From: Ailurus styani
Taxonomy: Eukaryota; Chordata; Mammalia; Carnivora; Ailuridae
Length of the DNA stretch: 64,000 nt
Direction: 5' to 3'
Assembly (NCBI GenBank): GCA_002007465.1
Contig: LNAC01000337.1
Span: 714,986-778,985 of the forward strand
In this document: one piece after another, positions 36,701 to 48,700 of the stretch
Layout of the letters: each line of letters opens with the position of its first letter
How positions within the stretch are numbered: position 1 is the first letter of the stretch
Made by a program: the position numbers and the translations under genes
The notes under the pieces: generated by a model
Database searches by the model: none
What the model saw: only the letters and a program-made list of their open reading frames with translations
What the model was told of the DNA's origin: nothing

Positions 36701-39700
36701 TTAGCCAGGTATTGTCTTGCCCATGACCTTCCAACTTAGTCTGGTTCTGGGGACACAAAGGTGCCTATGTCAAAGGGCCCGGCACGACGTTCCAGAGACC
36801 CCGGCGGGAGCTGGGCCCCTCGGAACCCCAGTGCGGCAGGGGCTACCATGCCCTGCTATCCTGGCCACTGGTCCTCTGACTTTAGCTAAGTCCCTTCTTC
36901 CATCTGGGCCTCAGTTTCTCCTTCTGTAAAAGGTTTTAGGTAGGATGAGTTCTAAACAGAACGTTTTTGGAAAAATTGATATTCCTCTGTAAGGCACAGT
37001 CACTTTTATGATAGGCTTTCATTTAACATTTTAAAATCCAGCGTCCTGGTGGCTGACCCAGGCCATGAAAGAGATGACGAGGGAGGACACAGGGAGTCTT
37101 GGCATGGGGCGCCATGATCGAATTGGAAGATGGTTCTCAAACCTTGAACCCTGGGGTTTCAGGGCCACAATGTCACTCTTGAGGCACAGCCGTGGAACCT
37201 GTCAAGCTGTAGGGGACCAGGGGCAAAGGGGGACCTTGAAAGCACTGATAATGGAAAACAATTTTACGATGTGATGACGAAAGTCACTGAACAGATCTCC
37301 CCACGAGTTACATAAAACCACACCACGGCAACCATCAAAATATTTCCCCCAGAGAAGCCTTGGGACAAAGACGTTGCTGTTGTTGAAACCGTCGTTAGGC
37401 TGTTCGGACTCAACTACACGGTCACTCTGTATTGTAAGCACCTTCCCCTCCTTGGGCCAACAGCGAGCAAGGATAGGATTTCATTGCCCTGGTGGTACAG
37501 ACTGGGGAATCATCCAAATGGCGTTCTCTCCCTCATGAATGTCACAGATATTTCCTGAGCTTGGCGTCTATGCCACGCACCACGTGAGGAGCGGGGGTTC
37601 TGTGCTGCTTGGGACCGATGGGGCCCTGCCCCACACTGTGACTGTGGGGGTCTGGAGGAGCAGGAAAGCAAAGGTGCCCCGTGTAACAGGGCACCAGCCT
37701 CCCTGGGGCTCAGCGAGCTTGGGGGGCCTCCCTGAGGGAGTGACTCTAACCTGAGACTAAGGAAGGAGGGGCAGCTGCCCTGCTGGGGGCTGGGGGTCTC
37801 AGGCAGTGAGAAGACATGTGCAAACCAGGTTTCTATTGCTGTGTAACAAATGCACAGTTTTCGTGGCTTAAGTAGCACATTTATCATCTCAGTTTCTGTG
37901 GAGGGGAGTCTGAGTGCTGCTTAGCTAGGTTCTCTGCTGGGGTCTCAGAGGGCAGCAGTCAAGGAGAGAGCTGGGCTGTGTTCTCATCCAGAGGCTCGAC
38001 CGAGGAGGAATCTGCTTCCGAGCTCGTGCAGGACGGGGCAGGACTCCCTCCTGGACTGCAGTTTGACGGGGGTTCCAAGCTCATGCAGGCTGGGGCAGGA
38101 CTCCCTCCTGGGCTGCGGTTTGACGGGGGCTCTGGTTCCTCGCTGGCTGGAGGTGACCCACGTGGACCCTCCAACACGGCAGCTCACTTGTCATGCCGGG
38201 AAGGAGGCTCTCTCCCCAGTCCACTCGAGGTCTCAGATCACGGAACATCATCACGGGAATGACCCGTCCTCACCTCTGCCCTCTTCTGTGGGTCCTGTTC
38301 CCACTCGAGGGGTGGGGGTAACACGAGGTGTGAACACCAGGGCAGGGAAACCACTGGGAGCCCCTCCCCTCAGCGTGTGGAGGCCCTGAGAGGGGCCACG
38401 CAGGAGGAGCTGGAGGAGGTGTGAAAGGCGGCGGGCACGAGGGACAGAGGGACGAAATGGGACAGCCAGGCAGGGTGGGAAAGAGCAAAGGTTCTCGGCA
38501 GCGGAAGACACCCTAACATCTGTTTCAAAAAGACAACCACTTCTGTAGGCGTCAAATACAAACATCCCTTCGAGGGGTGCTCTTTCAAGGGAGTGTTGGC
38601 ATCAGCTGCCTCCAGGACGGGAGCGCGTGGCTGGGGGGCCGGAGGGTGAGGGGACTTGGGCACCTTTTGGATTTTGAACCAGACAAATATATTGCAGTCA
38701 AGAAATAAGTTTGCTCATTTTGTGTTAAGCAATCCCCGCAGCAGCGGTAGGAAGAAGGGGCCAGGAAGGAGGCAGGGTAGCACGAGGATGGATGCCGGCC
38801 AAAGGAAAGAAAGCGACCTCCGTAATCCAAACGCTGGAAAGCCAATGTGACTCCGGAGAAGAAGACTCAGCCTCTCTCCGGTGCTAGAGCCTTTTCCTCC
38901 AAGATTTCCTGAACCCGCTGCCTCATTTCTTAGCTTCCCTCTGCCCTTAGAGACGTGGTCTGAAGAGCTCTTGGACGGCAAGACCTTGGCTGTCCCTAAA
39001 GAAAGGCCATGGGCCCCCAAAAGGTAGAGCCCACCTCCTTTTCATCATTCCAATACAAAGTACTAATTTCTCTTTCTCTAGCGCATGTGATGGTCACTTC
39101 ACAGAAATTCTTCAAAGAGATTGCATTAGAGCAAAAAAAAAAAAGGAAAAGAGGAGAAAAAACCCCCAACATTAACTACAGAATCCTGATGGGTTATGGT
39201 TGCATTACTTTTCCCTGAACGCTATTCCCTGCTTCCTTTTTGTGCTCTAAATTACCAATTCCAGTCCCTGCGTAGCTAAATAATAATAATTACCATATAA
39301 ATGAATATGCACATGTGTCCTTTTTCTCCCTAAAAGCAAGAACGCCTGTCTATTTTGGATGAGGGTTTGTTTTGTTTCCAAACAACCAAAGCACATAATT
39401 AGGAGCCTCGCCTCTTGCTCTTGAAATCCTGTCTCCACTGGGAAGAGATGAAAAAGGTACCGATGCCCCTTGAAGCTCAGAAGAAATTTTCAAACAAATT
39501 AAAGGAGATCTTTCTCTGCTCTGCAGGTAACAATGGCTTGGACAGGATCAGAATCAGAATGTGAGGCCGGAAGGGGCTTCAAAGCTCAAAGCCAAGCCTG
39601 TCCTTCTACGGACGGGGAACTGAGGCCTCTTGAAGAGAAGCCGTCCCTGGAGGGTCACTGTGCGTCAATGAGACAAGAACAGAGTGGCCAAATCACGGAC

Positions 39701-42700
39701 TCCGTGTTTGCCTTTCTGTTCTGGAACTCACTGGGGGACCCTGAGCAGGACATGCCACCTCTGCAAGTCTTAGATTCTGGACCCCTCAATGCCATGAGGG
39801 CAGTGCCTGCTTCCGCGGGCTGGGGTCAAGATGAATGAGGTCACGGATACGGCCTTCAGCCCTACACACCCATCAATGGTCACCATCGATGCTCTAACAA
39901 CGGCAGCCTCGAGGGCTAGGGCCCTGAGCCCTGCAACGTGGTGCAGTGAGCAAGGAGCCAGGCCAGGTGCCCCAAGTCCTTCAAGTCCAGGCATCTAACC
40001 ACCATCATCAACAGAGCAATGATGATGATCACTAATCTCAGTATAAATATTAAATAAATAGAATTAAATCAACCAAGAGTATTAATTATAACGTACAATA
40101 GAGTCATGCAGTACAATACAACTAATAATATCACTTACAATATAACTAACTAATAATAAATATTACCATCTCGATGATGGTGGTAGCTGTTGGCAAGGAC
40201 CGGGGATGCCTGCTCTCACGCTGTTCACACTGCAGGTGCGTTGTACAAACAGTCTGAGTGCCAAACTTTTAGATAAGCTCAAGAAGGTTTATAGTCACTA
40301 AATGCATGTTTCAGAAAGTACTCTAGGTCACCAAGGGCAAGTTCGGAATCTCTAGCTGAAATCACAGAGACACCCACCATCTTTACCCCAGAAACCATGA
40401 CTTAGTGACTCACAGAGATTTTAAGAAATGCCATGACCAAACCAGCCCAGTCCAGCTGGATCCTGTGTCTGGATCCAGTGTCGGGATCTGAGGCATGAGT
40501 TCCGGGCAGTCTCTCTCCCCCATGGAATGCACCCAATGACCCAAGCCCACGAGTCCACCCCTCTGAATTCCAGGTTGAATGCTTACACACCAGAAATATG
40601 CAGTAATTTATGAAAATTGCTTACACGAAATAACACTGTTCTGTATGGCTTAAGATTGGGTCATGGAAGGATGGGTAAAGCCTGGCCTGAAGCCAAGAGG
40701 AGGGTCTGAGTCGAGAGGCTGGGTTGCCCCATCTGCCTCCCGGACCCATCGCCTTTCTTGTCCCTGTAGTCAGCTGGGCTGTGGCTCTGGGCCTCCCCTG
40801 CACTGAGGCAGCCAGTGAAGGCCAACACCTGACCTGTGAGCAGAACATCCAGGACATGGCAGTTCCACCTCGAGCTCCTGGATCATGAGGTGGTTTGGCG
40901 TCATAAGCATCTCAAAAGGAAATCTGAACTAGGCATGGGGAGACCCTGCCACCTTTGGTGACACCAAGACGGAGCATGAAGCCACCCCCACCGGGCCAGC
41001 AGCTTGGCAGGGGTGTGCTTGGAGCTCATGAGTAGCCCACAATCCTCAGGGCAAGCGAGATTCCTGGGGCAGGAACTGGAGAGCTACTGTGTTCAGGGCC
41101 ACAGCTGACGGCGAGGACAGTCCTGGTTCCAGAACCCCCAGCATACTGAATTTGCCTCACATGAGAGGAAGACTGTATCTCTCTGGCTCTGCCTTTTTTT
41201 TTTTTTTTTTTTTTTAAGATTTTATTTTTAAGTAATCTTTACCCAACATGGGGCTCAAACTCATGACCCCGAGATCAAAAGTCACATGCTCTACTGACTG
41301 AGCCAGGCAGGTGCCCACCCTCCAGCTCTGCTTTTAAATGCAGCCCCCAACCTGCTGGCAGATTCCAGGCTGGGTGACTCGGGTACACTCATACCAGAGG
41401 AGGAACACCTGATATTTGGCCAAATGGGACCAGCACTGCTCTGAACGGTGGAGAAGCAGCTTAGTGAAGAGAAGAGAAGCAGACCCGAATGCTTCCAGCC
41501 TGGTGATCTGCAATGCAAGAGTTTAATTTGACTTGGCAAATTCGTAATCAATTATGGATTAAGGCATAGAGCGTTTTGTACGGGAAAGTGTCGGCCCAAT
41601 TCCAGTCACTTAGGAGGCGCTCCCCTCCCCCTTAATTCCTGACAAGTGATTGTTTCTGCATCTCCCGGATAAAAGAGAGGAAACCTTCAAAAGGGTGATA
41701 GACTGATGGGTCAGTTTTAAGAAGAGTTGACCGGAGACTGGTTGAACCGAGTATGGAAAGGGCCTGAGTCTCACTCTTCCTGCCATCCCCTCCGCCTATG
41801 ACACTTCCATGGGATCCTACGAACACTTCTGCCCTTCCTCTTCAGTTCTAAATAAAAAGCCAACTTCCCCCCTCGCTCACCATGGACCCCCACCCCACAC
41901 TCCCTCACTTCCCCAGGCTTCCTGTCCACTGTCCTGCCTGATCTAGCCTGCACAGACCACCCCAGCCCCATCGCTGGAGGCTTCTGGAACAAGCTAGCTC
42001 TCCTGGCCTGGTTAGTGGCCCTCATGGCCCTTCTCACAGCTGGTCCTGCTTTGGTGGTGCAAGGTTGTCTCCAACTGCAGATGGTAAGCTCAAGGCCAAG
42101 GGACCACCTTGCGTGGGGGGGCTGAGGCAGAGGGGAAGGGTCCCAGCAACAAGAACCATGCAACGCCTCCAACAGGCACACACCTGGAGGGGGGTGGTTT
42201 CTAGCCAGATGGGCTTGGGAGCAGGTAGCAAGACTTAAAATGAGCCTATGGCTCAGTGGTCTTTCTTCTAACACTGCTGGAAGATAGAAGTTTGCTTTGT
42301 GTATCTGTTGGTGGCAGGGGGCGGGGGAGGGCAGGTAGGAGGCTTATTTCACTGGGGGTGGGGTGGGAGGGAGATCCCAGAGGGAGCAGGTTGGCGCCTG
42401 GACAGGGACTGGGTCAAGGAAGGGCTGCCCCAGGCCTACTGGGAAGGAGACGCTGAGCCCGGCCTCTGTTGAGACCTAACCCCAGGCGCTGGAGGTGGGA
42501 GTGGGAATTGGGTCTGGAGGAATGAGGGCACCCCCCTCCAGGCTGGACATGGAGCCTGAGCCCTGCCTCACTTTCCTCCTACAGGGCCTTAGTTCCTCCT
42601 GGCTCACTGGGCCCATGTGACCCCTGAACCTCGCTGCCCCCATCCCAGAGGACAGGCTAGATCAGGCAGGACAGTGGACAGGAAGCCTGGGGAAGTGAGG

Positions 42701-45700
42701 GAGTGTGGGGTGGGGGTCCATGGTGAGCGAGGGGGGAAGTCGGCTTTTTATTTAGAACTGAAGAGGAAGGGCAGAAGTGTTCGTAGGATCCCATGGAAGT
42801 GTCATCTAGAACAGGGGAGAGGAAACTATGGCTCCTGGGCCCAATCCGGTCTGCTGCCTATTTGAGTAAATACAGTTTTACTGGAACAAACCGTGCCCTT
42901 TCATCTACACACTGTGACGGCTGCTTTCATGTTATATCAGAGTTGAGCAGTTGCAACATGAGACTATATGGACAAAGCCCAGGACAGTTACTGTCTGGCC
43001 TTGACAGAGAACATTTGCCTACCCCCAATTTAGAACAGCCTCTGCACTTTGGGCACTGGCCTGTGCCGGGCGGTGGGAGACCATCACTCACCGGGAACAA
43101 CCCGAGGTCGAAGGAAAACACAGTTTGGACCAGACTCTGAAACCCAGCCCGCAGCGCATCTGTGGCTCTCCCGTGATTTAGACTCACGGCGCTGAGGACG
43201 GTGCGGACAGGCCTGTGAGAATAGCTACTTGTTCACCAGGACTCTGGAAAGATGCCCGGGGATCTTCCCCGATTTGGGCCTCTCGAGGAATTTTAAGCAA
43301 GAGAGAGAGGGAGAGTGTGCGTGTGGACACTTGGGCGAATATTAAAGCAGGGCAAGCCCACAAGCTGAGGTTCTGGGCAGGAAGAGGTCTGCACGGCACA
43401 CCCTCCCTCTCCCACCGAACGCAGCTCTCACGCAGGGACCGTAGGCACGGGGCAGCCCCGCGAGGAACCAGAAAAGTATACAATGGTAGGTGAATTTGGA
43501 AAGAAGACCAGAATTCAAAGTACCACCAAGGCAGCACCCCCGCCTGGTCTGAGGGTGGGTGACAGGTGGGGACCGAGAGAGGCCCAGGAGGGGCCGTCAT
43601 GTCTGGCTGGCGCAGTGGGAGAGGGCACACCTGATAGATGGTGGGGAGATCTCTGTGGGTTTTTCTCTTCCAGCCCCCCGGCCACCGTGTTGGAGCAGCA
43701 GCGACACAGGGCACCTGCAGGTGCCTGCAGATCTGAGTGGATCAGGAGCCCTTCCCCTGAGGCTCCAGAGAATGGAGCAAAGCCCCGTTCATTTCTCCTC
43801 TTCCTGCCCTCCTGCCACATGGCCGCCGTCGCAGGAAGCCTGTGACAGAGTGGGAAAATAAGTCCCAGCTTTCTGGCCAGAGGACCAGAAAGAGGAGCAC
43901 CGGGGAACTGGAAGTTACCGTGGAAATGGCAAAAAAGAGCAGCTCAGGTAAGCAACCAAATGAAGCTTTGTATGGACTCGTGGGCTCCCCCAAGTTGTGC
44001 GTGCAAGGGTATGACCCCAGATGGCTCTCTAAAGACACTGAGAGATGAAGCAGAGTGCAGACGGCTGCCCAGGCCCTGCTGAGCAGCGCACCCAGCGCAG
44101 AGCTGCAGAGCCCCACACAGGACCAGCCACGGCTTTGAAGACAGAGCGAGGTGGGAAGCACGACATAGAGAAGGTGGCTGGAACTTGCAGCTTGAGCCCC
44201 AATGAACCGGTCTGCGAAGACAACAATATCAACACCCACCAGAGGATTTAAATAAGACCCAGAGTCTTACAACAACATGAAAAATGTCCAGGATACAAAA
44301 TCATGCAACACAAGGACGTTTGGGAAAATCTCAGCTCATGTGGGAAAAGACTGACTCAGAGGCAGCTAGTTTTCTGTTTGTTTGTTTGTTTGTTTGTTTT
44401 AAGCAGGGTCATGCCCAGTGTGGAGCCCAATGCGGGACTTGAACTCATGACCCCGAGATCAAGACCTGAGCTGAGATCAAGACTGGGATGCTCAACTGAC
44501 TGAGCCCCCCAGGCACCCCCAGTGAAGCAGCTGGTGTGAAGACATAATAATAACAATGGAGCTCAAACAAGTAAACGCATGGACAAATAGAAAGTGTCAA
44601 AAACAGAAGACAGCAAGAAGAGCCAAATGGAATTTTGGAAACTGAGAAACAGCCATCCAAATTAAAAGCTCCCTGGATGGGCCCAACTGGAGAACGGAGA
44701 CGGGAAAGGGAGGCCTCAGTGCCTCAGGACGCTTCAATGCACATTATCTGATCCACGACAGAGGGGAGACAAACAGAGAATGGGGCCTCAGCGACCATGG
44801 AGGGAACCACAGAGCTGGTGCTCATGGCCCTGGAGCCTCAGGACACAGGGGAAAGAATGACGCAGAAACTATTCGAGGAAATAATGGCCAAAAACTGCCC
44901 AAGTTTGGAGAAAAACATAAACTTATGAATTCAAGGAACTCAACAAACCCCCGAAAGGATAAATCCGAAGAAATGCATGCCAGACATATGGCGATTAAAC
45001 TGCTGGAAACTGAGGACAGGGAGAACGGTGTCCGAGGAAGCTGGGGGAAGGGGACGCACTGCCTGGATGGGAGTCTGGGGGGCTGCCCTCCCACCAGACG
45101 CCACGTGGGCTGGAAGGAAGCGGGACCCTGTGAGGTGTGAGGAGAGCACGCTGGGGATCTAGGATTCTGAATCCAGGGAGAAATATCCGTCAAGAATGAA
45201 GGCAGTAAAGACATTCTCAGCTGAAGGGAAACCATGAGCGTTCACTGCCGGCAGAGCTGCCCGGACTTCCAGGTAGAAGGGGCCATGCATCGGGAACAAA
45301 GGGAGAGCCTCAGAAATGGAAGTGCCTGGATAAACAGGGCAGACTGTTCGCCTCCTGAGTTCTCTGAAAGGGTTTGACAACTGAGAGCAAAGCTGATACA
45401 GCTGCCTGCTGGGTTTTCAGGGTCCACCCATGTAAGGAACAGGGCGCACACTCACAGAAGGGAGGGGACTCTACGGGACCCCCTGCTCCAGATGGCACAG
45501 AAGAGACTCTACACAGACCGAGAAAAGGGAAGTCTGCACACCGTCGTTACCAGATCATCGCTTTTAAAGCTACACAGAGGGGCGCCCGGGGGGCTCGGCA
45601 GGAGGCCTCCTTCTCCCTCTCCCACTCCCCCTGCTTGTGCTCTCTCTCTCTGTTAAATGAACAAATAAAATCTTTTTAAAAATAAAATAAAATAATAAAA

Positions 45701-48700
45701 TAAAAAGCTATATAGAGATAAAGTTAAAAATACGAGATAAAATTAAAAATATGAGATAAATTAAAATGGAATACTTTAAAAATGTTCAAATCGTTGATAA
45801 ACGTGACTGCCTTAAAATTGAAACCATTTGCTCTGCGAAAGCCGCTGATCTAAGGACACTACGAGGAGCTGTGGACTCGGAGAAGATGTGTGGAAATCGC
45901 GCAGCCACCCCTCTGGTTCCTCACCTGTAAAATCGGGGGCTCGCGGGGTCCACCCCACGGAGTTCCACTGAGGATCCAAGGAGTCAGTGCGTCTATAGCC
46001 CCCCCCGGGTGCCCATGGTTCCTGCTGCCCGCTTTCTGCCCCTCCACCCCCCTCCGGGCCCCAGGAGGCTGACCCCCACAAATGGACTGCTTCACCTGGA
46101 CACGCTGCCCCCTGGCTTCACTGGGTCTGGCCAAAGGGGGCGCTGGCAGGAGAGAGTTGGGGGTATCGCCCAGTTCTCCCTCGGCCCCTCCAGGCCCAGG
46201 ACTGTCCAGCTCCCTGTGGGGCTGGTCTCAGGTGCTTCCCCAGTGCTTAGGGGTTGCTTCAACTGCCCCCCGCTTCCACGGCCGCCCTTTCCTTAAAGGC
46301 TCTCTTGTCACCCTTTGGGACAAGCCAGCTCTGTCCTGGGATCGCCGACGGATACCCCAGATTCCATGTGGTTATTTGGCTCCATCCAAGGCAAGATCCA
46401 CGTCCACAGACTGAACTTCACTGAGATCTGGTTTGTCTGTTTTCCCCTTTTCTGCAGGTTCTGTGCTGGGACTTGAACCCACAGCCCTCACCCTCCCTTT
46501 TTCTGGTGACAGAGCCCCTCTCTCTAGGAGCCCCGAGCCGCCGCACACAGGGTTTCTTACCCGCCTGACGCAGTCCTCCTCCTTCAGGCGCTCCTGAATC
46601 AGTCGGACGAGCAGTGAGCTGGACAGCTTCTGAAGGAAAGACAACATGCACAATGAGGGTCCCAACTTGCGTACTGAGCCTAAAAGGACAGGTAATTGGC
46701 AGGCCAGGGGGCCCAGCCGAGCACTGCTGAGCTGGCTGTGTTGACACCAAGGTTCCCCAGTCCCTGGCTGATGTCCAGTGGCCTCTGTAATGCCCGGACC
46801 CACCTTGCAGCCCCCAGCCCTACCCTGAGCTTCATTCTACACCAACCGCCCCCTTGACGGCTCCCCACCGCACATGCACGCCGACTTCCACACTTGCTTA
46901 TCCTGTGCCCCCACTCAGATGCTCCCCCTGCCCCACCTGAGTGACTCCAGGCTCCCTCAGAGCCTTGGCCCGAGAGCCCCCGCCTGCAGGCAGCCCTCCC
47001 TGACCCTCCCCAGGCTAGGCTGGGGGCCGCCATAATCCTCAAGGGCGAGCTCTGTTACTACTCTAAGCACAAGGCCGTCCAGGGGTCCGTTCACATGTTC
47101 AAGTCCCCAGGACGTCTCAAACTCCGGGAGGAAGGGGACTGAGTCTTACTATCTTTGTGCCCCAGACAGTGTGCAGGAGGGGGCCACGGTGCCCGTCTCC
47201 TCCCAACTCAGTGCTCAGAGACCTCGTGGTGGTAGCTTGAAATCAGCCGTGGGGGGAATATTTATACCCTGGAAATGGGCAAATGCTGCAAAGATGAGCT
47301 TTTCCCCCAGAGACCTGGTTGTTAAATACTGGCCCGCACACCTCTGCTCCAGTCTCAAGTCAGTGCCAAGGAAATAGCGTGCCCTGCCAGCTGACGAGTG
47401 AATGAAACTTCGATGTTCCTGAATACATTCAATAAATAGTATAAATGATGTTGATTATACCCTTTGTGCTGGGTACTGTGCCCAGTCACATTATTTGGTG
47501 TTTACAACTCTGGACGATCCGTACTCTTTTTATCACCGGTTTACCGATAGGGAAGCTGAGTCTCAGAGAGGTGAAGCCCTCTCCCCCTTATACAACCGGG
47601 GAGGGGGAGAGGCCGAACTTGAACCCATGCAGGGCAGCCAGAGCCCCGTCTCTTCAGCACTCCGCTCTGCCTGGGCCCAGCAAAGGCAGGTTAGGGGAGG
47701 AGGGGTGCGCAGGGAGGAAGTTAAGGCTGGTCGACCTTCTGTCTCTCTTCTGAACTTTCTCTGGCCAGAGTCAACATCCCAATTTTTACAACTATGTCTG
47801 ATTTTCCTAACAAAACCTTGAATGCCCCAGAGCTGATGCCTGGAAAACCCACTCCCTCGTGTCCCCTTGACCTAAGGTCACTAAAAGCTGGTGCTTCTCC
47901 ACAAACACCCCAGTGCTTGGCCAAAGCAGACTCCCAGGCCAGCCCCGGATGGCACATCCCGAGCTACATCAGGGCTGAACCGGCCCCCGGGAGGGGACGG
48001 ACTCCTGCCAGGTGCAGACGAGGCTCCTCGGGCATGGACTGGGTTCACACAGAGGTGCCCAGCTCCGGCGGTGAGAAATCTACCTTACACTCCTTTTCCC
48101 AAGCTGGGGAACCCTGGAGTGGGACCACGTAGGCCTGGCGGGGGAGGGGGTGGGGGGCAATTTCCTAAAGTATCCTTAGGGCTAGTGGTGGCCCTGGGGA
48201 CATTTTAGTGACACTGGAGAAAAGTCTAGATCCTTCATTCTAGGGCCAGCAACTGTGAGGGTCTGGAGACCAGATCCCGCCTCGGGAATGCGGTCACGTC
48301 TGCCCGGAGCGCCGTCGGAGCACCCAGAGAGACAGAGCCGGGGCCCCAGAGCCGCCCCAACAGGCTGCACGCTGCCCAGGCTGCTTAGAAATGGGGCACG
48401 TGGCAGAGGGTGCCCACGCCTCACGTTCATCGTGTCCCGGCAGCGAGGCTGTGGGGAGTAGATGGTGCCCAACCACTTCTAACTACGGGTGTTTGCCATG
48501 TTTCAGTGAATGGACGTCGCAGGTCGGCTCCCCCACAGAGCAGAGGGCGGGAACCGCCCCCAAAGGGGCTCGGCTCCTGTGCGCCCGGAACCTCCTACCC
48601 TCGAGGCAGCGACGCTGAGGCTGCTGGTCCGGGGACCACGCCTGGAGAAGCACTGTCTCAGAAGCAAACTCAAGCACCCGAGAGCCACCCCCCCCCACGG

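Larger units (their letters stand above)
44240..45840 (+). mobile_element. Second ancient L1/HAL1-type relic with two SINE insertions
   Basis: Degraded sense copy. About 44870-45260 is the same ORF1-related region as 15310-15730 of the intron 9 relic (shared GAGGAAATAATGGCCAAAAA and AAGAATGAAGG-like segments). CAN-SINEs interrupt it at 44371-44520 and 45580-45703. No intact frame. Confidence 0.8.
23751..46560 (-). other. AK8 intron 5
   Basis: A 22.8-kb intron. It holds seven CAN-SINEs at 24301-30917 and 41194-41317, two more inside an L1 relic at 44240-45840, and L1 3'-end-like sequence at 23900-25880. It also has a 4 x 35-bp minisatellite (26361-26500), an assembly gap in a second minisatellite (34656-35072), a 57-bp tandem duplication (38018-38134) and a 153-bp inverted repeat (41798-42805). 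Candidate conserved tracts lie near 27.5, 28.2 and 29.1 kb. No other gene is recognised. Confidence 0.8.

Noticed and set aside
41771..42865. The same 50-residue peptide predicted on opposite strands
   Set aside because: It is produced by the 153-bp inverted duplication. There is no splice or codon evidence for coding.
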